A stretch of DNA of 11,786 nt from Candidatus Zixiibacteriota bacterium. GTDB lineage: Bacteria > SM23-81. The stretch's first letter is position 1, and every line of letters starts with the position of its first letter. The notes beneath the pieces were generated by a model, which worked only from the letters and a program-made list of their open reading frames with translations, was not told where the DNA came from and searched no databases. The translations under genes and the position numbers were made by a program. Positions 6,786 through 11,786 of the stretch are shown in pieces. The stretch is from positions 1 through 11,786 of the forward strand of contig DAOVRJ010000052.1 in assembly GCA_030628225.1 (NCBI GenBank). Reading direction: 5' to 3'.

Positions 6786-7829
6786 TTACAGGATGATCAT
6801 GGCATCGCCGTAGCTGTAAAACTGGTACCGTTCCCTGATAGCCTCCCGGTAGGCCCGCATGATGAGTTCCTCTCCGGCGAAGGCCGAGATCAGCATCAAC
6901 AACGTGCTCCGGGGCAGATGGAAGTTGGTGATCAGGGCATCGCAGATCCGGAATTGAAAGGTCGGATAGATGAATAGATCCGTCCACCCCTCCCCCGATG
7001 CTAATTTCTCTGCCCCTTCCGTTTCCCCCATGACGCAGGTTTCCAGCGCCCGCACGGCGGTGGTGCCCACCGCCACGATCCGTCCGCCTCGCTCTCGGAC
7101 GCCGTTGACCGCATCGGCCGCTCCGGTGGAGATTTTATAGTACTCCGCCTCCATCCGGTGCCGGCTGATGTCGCCTTCCTTCACCGGCCGAAATGTCCCC
7201 GGTCCCACGTGCAGCAGGATGGGCACAATCTCAATGCCCTTTTCAGCTAACTCTTCCAGCATGGTCCTGGTGAAGTGCAGCCCGGCAGTCGGCGCGGCTA
7301 CTGCCCCCCGGTGCTTGGCAAAAACCGTCTGGTATCGCTCCCTATCGCTGTCCACAGGCTGACGTCGAATGTAAGGGGGCAGAGGAACCTGTCCCAGCTC
7401 CATCAGAAGCGTATCCAGATCACCCTGGCCCTGAAAATTCCCCACCCACACCCCGGACCCCACCCGCTCCTCCACCTCACATCGTAGTCTTCCCTTACCG
7501 AAAAGAAATATAGCTCCCGGCTTGGCCTTTCGGGAAGGTCTCACCAGAAACTGCCAGCGCCCATCCCCCAGATCCCTGACCAACAGGAGCTCAATTTTCC
7601 CCCCGCTTTTCTCCCTTACCCCTAGAAGTCGAGCCGGCAAAACCCTGGTCTCGTTCAAAACCAGACAGTCACCACGACGAAGATATTCGGGGAGATCGTC
7701 AAATCGCTTGTGTTCTATCTGCGATGTATGGCGATGGAGAACTAACAACCGAGATAGACCACGCTCCCGCGGTGGAAACTGCGCGATAAGTTCTTCTGGA
7801 AGATCATAGTTGAAATCTGAAAGTCGCAT
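6786..7829 (-). CDS. queA: S-adenosylmethionine:tRNA ribosyltransferase-isomerase QueA
   Basis: QueA transfers and isomerises the ribosyl group of S-adenosylmethionine onto preQ1 already inserted in tRNA, giving epoxyqueuosine. The 347-residue length is standard. Conserved stretches run throughout: LIAQFPPRERGLSRLLVLHR (14-33), LVLNETRVLPARLLG (56-70), GGKIELLLVR (76-85), APTAGLHFT (179-187), LHVGPGTFRPVKEGDISRHR (206-225), AVGTTAVRALE (253-263), ITNFHLPRSTLLMLISAFAG (300-319) and the C-terminal YSYGDAMIIL. The ATG start gives the canonical MRLSDFNYDLPEELIAQ opening, though the ribosome-binding site is weak. In many bacteria queA is followed by tgt; here ispD follows after 31 bases and no other queuosine gene is in the window. 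The enzyme appears intact. Confidence 0.98.
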   Translation of the reverse strand: MRLSDFNYDLPEELIAQFPPRERGLSRLLVLHRHTSQIEHKRFDDLPEYLRRGDCLVLNETRVLPARLLGVREKSGGKIELLLVRDLGDGRWQFLVRPSRKAKPGAIFLFGKGRLRCEVEERVGSGVWVGNFQGQGDLDTLLMELGQVPLPPYIRRQPVDSDRERYQTVFAKHRGAVAAPTAGLHFTRTMLEELAEKGIEIVPILLHVGPGTFRPVKEGDISRHRMEAEYYKISTGAADAVNGVRERGGRIVAVGTTAVRALETCVMGETEGAEKLASGEGWTDLFIYPTFQFRICDALITNFHLPRSTLLMLISAFAGEELIMRAYREAIRERYQFYSYGDAMIIL

Positions 7830-8088
7830 CTACTTCTTTATAAAAAAAATTTGACGGAATGGTTGGATTTTGCTGAATAACAGGCCGGTTGTCCACGGAA
7901 AGTAAAACGGAAAAGCTCCGATTTTGGATGCAAACATCTCCTGAAATCTCACCGTAAAAAGCCAACTTTTCCCTAAACATGAAAAATGCGCTGGTCAGCA
8001 AAAGGACAACACCAAAAAGGTAAGCAGTTTTCCAAAAGAACAGATGTTCATTGGTAACCGGAGATGTTTCTTTGCCCAAAATCAGCAA
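7804..8088 (-). CDS. Doubtful small single-span membrane protein
   Basis: An open frame of 94 codons fills almost all of the gap between the ECF S component and queA. It would encode a short cytoplasmic N-terminus, one membrane helix (about residues 19-38, FWKTAYLFGVVLLLTSAFFM) and a polar, presumably external tail. I recognise no family. In favour: it fills a gap that would otherwise be unusually long in this operon, it has a plausible transmembrane helix, and it is on the operon strand. Against: the only upstream starts are TTG at 8088 or other non-ATG codons, because a TAG lies directly upstream in frame; no Shine-Dalgarno is visible; it overlaps the queA start by 26 bases; and its base composition is clearly more AT-rich than its neighbours. 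It may be a genuine small protein, a decayed gene, or non-coding leader for queA. Confidence 0.33.
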   Translation of the reverse strand: MLILGKETSPVTNEHLFFWKTAYLFGVVLLLTSAFFMFREKLAFYGEISGDVCIQNRSFSVLLSVDNRPVIQQNPTIPSNFFYKEVDATFRFQL

Positions 8089-8107
8089 GCTCTATCCCCA
8101 TAGGGAT
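7830..8107. other. AT-richer gap between ECF gene and queA
   Basis: This is the only large gap within the gene cluster. Apart from the doubtful ORF, it holds a short inverted repeat right after the ECF stop (ATCCC-TATG-GGGAT on the minus strand, 8094-8107) without a following T-run, and an eight-base T-run (minus strand) close to the queA start. I looked for a preQ1 riboswitch, which would make sense ahead of a queuosine gene, and saw no recognisable consensus. A promoter for queA could lie here but no convincing -35/-10 pair stands out. Confidence 0.5.
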
Positions 8108-8611
8108 TCAAGGAGTCAAAGCCCGCTGCAGCCTCCTGACCACCGGGGGAACAAAAGCCAGCTGCATTATCATACCCGGCCACCCTACAGCCAGAGCCGC
8201 CGCTACCACTATCAGAGTTCGACCCTTAAAACCCAGGACCGGCGCGATGAGAACGGCCATGAGACACCAGACCACCCTCCCGGCGATCATGGCCCCAATG
8301 AGGGAAATCCACAGGTTACGACGACTGACTCTGTAGACATATCCGGAGACGGCCCCGTAGGTGGCCAATTCCGGCGTCATCATTACGGCGTAGGCGGGGG
8401 TGGGCATGCCGGTCAGCATAGAGCTTAATCCGGGTGACAGAGCTCCCACCAAGAAACCAGCCCAGGGTCCTAAAACAAAACCAGCCAGGAAAACGGGGAT
8501 ATGCATGGGCAAAAAGATGCGCCCGGCGATGCCAAACTGGTGAAACACCACCGGAAACAAGACTCCAGCTGCCAGTAACAAACCCGTCAAACTGATGAAA
8601 CGGGCGTTCAT
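8108..8611 (-). CDS. ECF transporter S component, substrate unknown
   Basis: This 167-residue, strongly hydrophobic protein looks like the membrane substrate-binding (S) subunit of an energy-coupling-factor vitamin or metal transporter. About five or six membrane segments can be drawn: near residues 7-25, 36-58, 60-75, 78-93, 102-125 and 132-156. The segment GRIFLPMHIPVFLAGFVLGP (30-49) and the following LSPGLSSMLTGMP and PELATYGAVSGYVYR are typical of the general ECF S-component family (Pfam ECF_trnsprt type). It starts at an ATG with a strong AGGAGGG just upstream. No EcfA ATPase or EcfT gene is in the window, so it would rely on a shared module encoded elsewhere, as group II ECF systems do. 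Substrate cannot be read from the sequence. Its partnership with the FmdE-like gene 22 bases upstream is inferred from position only. Confidence 0.82.
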   Translation of the reverse strand: MNARFISLTGLLLAAGVLFPVVFHQFGIAGRIFLPMHIPVFLAGFVLGPWAGFLVGALSPGLSSMLTGMPTPAYAVMMTPELATYGAVSGYVYRVSRRNLWISLIGAMIAGRVVWCLMAVLIAPVLGFKGRTLIVVAAALAVGWPGMIMQLAFVPPVVRRLQRALTP

Positions 8612-8633
8612 ATCCCTCCTTTTCCGGGAACGT

Positions 8634-9047
8634 TCATTCCTCCCCCGGCAGGTTCAACAGTTCAGCTATCTCCGATGCCCACAATCTCAGAGCCAGTTCT
8701 TCCAGCCTATTGGTGCCCTCTGCGGCCCGTATTTTCTCTTGAATAGCCGGTTTCAAAGAGATTTCCAGCTCACGATTCCCCCGCACCGCTTTGACCCTCA
8801 CCTGCCCACCTTCCCGGATGACGATACCGCCGTTGCCCACGGTACATGGAGTGGCCAGTTGTAAACCGTCTACCACGCAGGAAAGGGGCGGCCTTGTGCC
8901 GGTGAAGGAGGTGATGGTGATGGAGAAGGGCTCCTGGCCGAGCCGGCTGATGATGGCCTGGCCCATCTTAAGGCCAACCACCAAATACGGGCCCAGATGA
9001 GAGTGAAACACCCTCGCTCTCTCCAACTCGGCGGGCAGAGAAACCAT
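8634..9047 (-). CDS. FmdE-like protein (formylmethanofuran dehydrogenase subunit E family)
   Basis: This 137-residue protein has the layout of an FmdE domain: an early His-rich motif HSHLGPYLVVGLKMG (15-29), then SCVVDGLQLATPCTVGNGG (56-74). In many FmdE proteins the first motif reads HGHxCPG and the Cys joins later Cys residues around a metal. Here that Cys is replaced by Gly19, while C57, D60 and C68 remain. An HLGP form of the motif is, from memory, a recognisable subgroup also seen in archaea. FmdE copurifies with or is encoded beside formylmethanofuran dehydrogenase in methanogens, but stand-alone bacterial versions have no proven function, and no methanofuran or molybdopterin genes occur here. 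The C-terminal 30 residues look helical. The ATG start has GAGG seven bases upstream. It sits 21 bases after ruvB and 22 bases before an ECF S component, suggesting a two-gene unit. The fold assignment is fairly confident; the function is unknown. Confidence 0.8.
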   Translation of the reverse strand: MVSLPAELERARVFHSHLGPYLVVGLKMGQAIISRLGQEPFSITITSFTGTRPPLSCVVDGLQLATPCTVGNGGIVIREGGQVRVKAVRGNRELEISLKPAIQEKIRAAEGTNRLEELALRLWASEIAELLNLPGEE

Positions 9048-9068
9048 GAGACATCCTCGCTACGCGGC

Positions 9069-10088
9069 TCAGAACAAGCGCTTTTGAAAATCCTCTTCCC
9101 CCGGGAGGCTCAGATGTCGACGAGCTCTATCGGTGACGATCCGTCCCCGGGGAGTACGCTGTATAAGTCCTTCCTGCACTAGAAAGGGCTCGTAAACTTC
9201 TTCGATGGTGTCCTTTTCCTCTCCCACAGCCACGGCCAGAGTGTTCAGGCCCACGTGTCCGCCGGCGAATTTCTCGTGGATGGTCATTATAATCCGCTTG
9301 TCCATCTCATCAAGTCCCAACTCATCCACCTCTAACATCTCCAGGGCCATTGCTGCGATCTGCCGGGTGATTTTTCCATCGGCCTTGATCTGAGCATAAT
9401 CCCGAATTCGACGCAGGAGCCGGTTGGCCACTCGTGGCGTTCCCCTGGATCGTTTGGCGATTTCCATAGCCCCTTTCGAATCGATCTCCACCTCCAATAT
9501 GCGGGCCGACCTGAGCACTATCTGATGGATCTCCTCGGAGTGGTAGTAGTCCAAACGAGCGATAACCCCGAATCGCGACCGCAGCGGAGAGGTCAACAGA
9601 CCGGCCCGGGTTGTGGCTCCGACAAGGGTGAAGTGCTTCAGATGCAAATCCACTGTTCTCGCCCCCACGCCCCGATCCAGAACAGCGTGGCAGACCCCGT
9701 CTTCCATCGCTGAATACAGGGACTCCTCTATGGCGGGGTTCAGCCGGTGGATTTCATCGATGAAAAAGACCTCGCCCTCTCGTAATTTGCTCAGAATTCC
9801 AGCCAGATCAAATGGCTTTTGCAGCGTCGGGCCGGAGGTGGTGCGCAAATTTGCTCCCAGCTCACTGGCGATGATGTTGGCCAGCGTGGTTTTCCCCAAA
9901 CCCGGAGGGCCGGAGAACAAGACATGGTCCAGGGATTCTTTCCTCTGCTGGGCGGCTCTCACAAAGACCTGCAGGTTCTCCTTGACCTTTTTCTGTCCCA
10001 CAAAATCTTCAAATCGGGTGGGACGCAAACTTCGATCAAGTTCAAATTCTCCCTCGAGAGGATATGGCGCGGTTATCTTTTCTTCCAT
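9069..10088 (-). CDS. ruvB: Holliday junction branch migration DNA helicase RuvB
   Basis: RuvB is the hexameric AAA+ ATPase that drives branch migration together with RuvA. At 339 residues it has the usual length. Walker A is GPPGLGKTT (60-68), Walker B is FIDEIHR (109-115), sensor 1 is GATT (157-160), and the arginine-finger region PLRSRFG (168-174) contains R170. The sensor 2 arginine is R219 in [12 protein letters not shown]. The C-terminal winged helix covers about 265-330, with the DNA-contacting PRGR at 313-316. It starts with ATG; the nearest Shine-Dalgarno-like match, AGGTG, is about 10 bases away and therefore weak. It lies 49 bases after ruvA and 21 bases before the FmdE-like gene, so that gene is likely on the same message. 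Confidence 0.98.
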   Translation of the reverse strand: MEEKITAPYPLEGEFELDRSLRPTRFEDFVGQKKVKENLQVFVRAAQQRKESLDHVLFSGPPGLGKTTLANIIASELGANLRTTSGPTLQKPFDLAGILSKLREGEVFFIDEIHRLNPAIEESLYSAMEDGVCHAVLDRGVGARTVDLHLKHFTLVGATTRAGLLTSPLRSRFGVIARLDYYHSEEIHQIVLRSARILEVEIDSKGAMEIAKRSRGTPRVANRLLRRIRDYAQIKADGKITRQIAAMALEMLEVDELGLDEMDKRIIMTIHEKFAGGHVGLNTLAVAVGEEKDTIEEVYEPFLVQEGLIQRTPRGRIVTDRARRHLSLPGEEDFQKRLF

Positions 10089-10137
10089 TTTTACAACACC
10101 TGATATGCGTTAGCCTTAGAACAACAGTTGAGAAACA

Positions 10138-10737
10138 TCAAGAGTGCTGAAGTGCTTTAAGGATCAGTTCCTCCAGGGTGAGCTCCTCCGGATTCTCTTG
10201 CCTGACCAGCCGAACGAGTTTTTGTGCTTCCCGATTTCTACAGCCCAGGGAAACTAAGGCTTTCATGGCATCTCTTTCCAGAGTCGATAAGACCTCGCCG
10301 GGAACTTCGTCAGCAACACCGGCGCCAAGCTCCTTGTCGCTGAATTTCTCCCGCAAGTCCACCAGCAACCGCTGAGCCGTCTTCTTGCCCACCCCTGGTA
10401 TAGCGGTTAATGGCTGCAAGTTACTCTCGGCCATACATCTCTTGAACCGCTCGACGGAAATCCCCGAGAGGACGCTCTGGGCCAGCCGGGGTCCCACTCC
10501 GGAGACGGAGATGAGCATCCGAAAGAGCTCCCGTTCCTCCTTGGTGGAGAAACCATAGAGCTGAAAGGCATCTTCGCGGACGTGCAGGTGGGTAAAAACC
10601 TTAACCCCCCCCTCGGAAAGGGGAAACTTCTTGTAGCTGGATAGAGGGGTCTTGACAAAATAGCCTATACCGTTATTCTCAACAATGATATAAGTCGGAT
10701 TTTCCTCGACTAGTTTGCCTTTCAGATAGGCGATCAT
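10138..10737 (-). CDS. ruvA: Holliday junction branch migration complex subunit RuvA
   Basis: RuvA forms the tetrameric platform that binds the four-way junction and loads the RuvB motor. The 199-residue length is normal. Residues 1-63 form the OB-fold domain I, ending in the conserved HVREDAFQLYGF segment, whose E55-D56 pair matches the acidic pin. Two helix-hairpin-helix motifs follow: ISVSGVGPRLAQSVLS (about 76-91) and LTAIPGVGKKTAQRLLVDL (about 109-127). After a variable linker (about 131-150), domain III, which contacts RuvB, occupies roughly 150-198. The ATG start has AGGTG shortly upstream. Gaps to ruvC and ruvB are 48 and 49 bases, so these three genes are very probably co-transcribed. 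Nothing in the protein appears degraded. Confidence 0.97.
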   Translation of the reverse strand: MIAYLKGKLVEENPTYIIVENNGIGYFVKTPLSSYKKFPLSEGGVKVFTHLHVREDAFQLYGFSTKEERELFRMLISVSGVGPRLAQSVLSGISVERFKRCMAESNLQPLTAIPGVGKKTAQRLLVDLREKFSDKELGAGVADEVPGEVLSTLERDAMKALVSLGCRNREAQKLVRLVRQENPEELTLEELILKALQHS

Positions 10738-10785
10738 CCTGCACCTGATCCACTATAAATTTGGGGGGCTATGAGATGGATGGCG

Positions 10786-11268
10786 TTATTCTTTGGGGAT
10801 ACTTAGCCTGTTGGCATGACAAAGGGCAACGGCCAGGGCATCGGAGGCATCCACAGCAACGGAGGCTTCCTCTATCTTGAGAAGTTGTTCGATCATATAC
10901 TGCACCTGCTCTTTGGAGGCGGAGCCAAAACCAGTCACGGCAAGTTTGACCTCCCGGGGTGAATACTCCAGAACAGGCAACGAAGCTCTGCTGGCCACCA
11001 GGAGGGATACTCCCAGCACCTGTCCCATAACCAAGGCGGTTCGCAAGTTCTTACCGGAAAAGCCTCTTTCAACCACCACAACATCCGGATGATGCTCGGA
11101 GATGACTTTCATCAAACCAGAGTAAATCATCTCCAGTTTTTCTGGAAAAGCCCGTGCCCCCCTGGTCCTGATACATCCATATTGAATGGCGCGCCAGCCA
11201 GCATTCTCTTCCTGGATCAAACCATAGCCTGTAACGACGCTCCCCGGATCAACGCCCATTATGACCAT
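10786..11268 (-). CDS. ruvC: Crossover junction endodeoxyribonuclease RuvC
   Basis: RuvC is the dimeric, Mg-dependent nuclease that resolves Holliday junctions after RuvAB branch migration. With the chosen start the protein is 160 residues, typical for the family. The acidic catalytic residues are visible: D7 in MGVDPGS, E67 in VVVERGF, and D140 and D143 in VDASDALAVALCHA. The segment YSPREVKLAVTGFGSASKEQV (residues 102-122) is also a family hallmark. I chose the ATG at 11268 because it places the protein start right before the first beta strand (MVIMGVDPG) and has GAGG 8 bases upstream. The frame extends to a TTG at 11295 with AAGGGG four bases ahead, which would add nine residues unlike the family, so that start cannot be excluded. 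It lies between yebC and ruvA on the same strand. Confidence 0.96.
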   Translation of the reverse strand: MVIMGVDPGSVVTGYGLIQEENAGWRAIQYGCIRTRGARAFPEKLEMIYSGLMKVISEHHPDVVVVERGFSGKNLRTALVMGQVLGVSLLVASRASLPVLEYSPREVKLAVTGFGSASKEQVQYMIEQLLKIEEASVAVDASDALAVALCHANRLSIPKE

Positions 11269-11303
11269 ATGCGAATCCTCGACGGCCGGGAACAATTTTC
11301 CCC

Positions 11304-11786
11304 TTAGCTGTCCATCTTCTCCATGACATTCTCGTCGATGTCGAAATTGGAATAGACATGCTGCACGTCATCGTGATCATCCAGATCTTCCATGAGCAAC
11401 AGCGCCTGTTCCGCCGATTTTCCCTCCAATTTCACGGTGCTTTGCGGAATTTTAGTCAGCTCCGCCAGAGTGTAAGGGATCCCGTGATCGTCAAGAGCTT
11501 GTTTCACGCGCTCGAAATCGGCCGGCGCCGTTGTGATTTCGTAGGCATCCTCCTCCAGCTGCATATCCTCAGCTCCCGCCTCTAAAACGACGCCCAGCAA
11601 TTTATCCTCATCACAGGCCTCTTTATCAACGGCAACCAGGCCCCTCTGTTCGAATATCCAGGCCACGCTGCCCGTCTCGCCCAGGTGACCATTTCGCCTG
11701 GACAGGATATGGCGAATATCGGCCACGGTCCGATTTTTGTTGTCGGTGGTCACCTCCACCAACAAAGCCGCTCCGCCGGGACCGTA
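11304..11786 (-). CDS. yebC: YebC/PmpR family protein (TACO1 family), 5' end outside window
   Basis: YebC-family proteins are cytosolic. Members have been described as transcriptional regulators and, more recently, as factors that help ribosomes through difficult stretches such as polyproline. Only the C-terminal 160 or so residues are present. The reading frame is open to the window edge, and its first residues, YGPGGAALLVEV, are the conserved start of the second domain. Full-length proteins are about 240-250 residues, so roughly the first 80-90 residues (the MAGHSKW region) are missing. Further family signatures are the TDNKNRTVADIRH segment, SVAWIFEQRG, and the C-terminal VYSNFDIDEN. The TTG at 11765 is internal and not a start. 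The gene sits immediately before ruvC, the classic yebC-ruvC-ruvA-ruvB order. Its TAA stop is 35 bases from the preferred ruvC start. Identification is secure; regulatory or translational role here is inferred only from the family. Confidence 0.95.
   Translation of the reverse strand, partial: YGPGGAALLVEVTTDNKNRTVADIRHILSRRNGHLGETGSVAWIFEQRGLVAVDKEACDEDKLLGVVLEAGAEDMQLEEDAYEITTAPADFERVKQALDDHGIPYTLAELTKIPQSTVKLEGKSAEQALLLMEDLDDHDDVQHVYSNFDIDENVMEKMDS

Noticed and set aside
7830-8107. PreQ1 riboswitch ahead of queA
   Set aside because: I could not find the conserved aptamer stem-loop or the A-rich tail on the minus strand.
1-11786. CRISPR array, prophage, toxin-antitoxin or defence system
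   Set aside because: No regularly spaced direct repeats of CRISPR size, no integrase, transposase, nuclease-toxin or defence-type ATPase; the only nuclease and AAA+ protein are RuvC and RuvB in their normal operon.

Overview
The window is a dense, one-directional block of bacterial housekeeping genes. Every convincing gene is on the minus strand, so transcription runs from the right edge to the left. The organism is a bacterium that makes isoprenoids by the MEP pathway (IspD, IspF), uses the D-Ala-D-Ala route to peptidoglycan (Ddl), makes queuosine in tRNA (QueA) and carries the RuvABC resolvasome. An M42 metallopeptidase, a BtpA-family protein and an FmdE-type protein are common in anaerobes and deep-branching or uncultured bacteria and in archaea. 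GC content by eye is in the mid-50s percent. I cannot name the phylum from this sequence alone.

Layout in order of transcription (high to low coordinates): yebC-type regulator (5' part outside the window), ruvC, ruvA, ruvB, an FmdE-like protein, an ECF-transporter S component, an AT-richer stretch of about 280 bases with a doubtful small membrane ORF, queA, ispD, ispF, a DedA membrane protein, D-alanine--D-alanine ligase, an M42 peptidase, a BtpA-family TIM-barrel protein, and cysS. Apart from the stretch of about 280 bases before queA, gaps are under 50 bases. ispD/ispF and ispF/dedA overlap, and the Shine-Dalgarno of cysS lies in the last codons of btpA. This looks like one long operon or a few overlapping ones: Holliday-junction processing, then tRNA modification, then isoprenoid and envelope precursors, then peptide turnover and cysteinyl-tRNA synthesis.

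Downstream of cysS (positions 1-472) there is no credible gene, but the stretch is rich in structure. It has a multi-stem hairpin followed by a T-run on the minus strand (probable terminator of the operon, or a structured RNA), a perfect 12-base palindrome, two close inverted repeats of 8-10 base pairs, and two blocks of a degenerate heptanucleotide tandem repeat (CGAAnCy) in strict 7-base phase.

I see no CRISPR array, phage, transposase, toxin-antitoxin or defence gene. The items most worth following up are the FmdE-like/ECF S-component pair inserted after ruvB, the small ORF beside it, and the repeat-rich non-coding flank of cysS.
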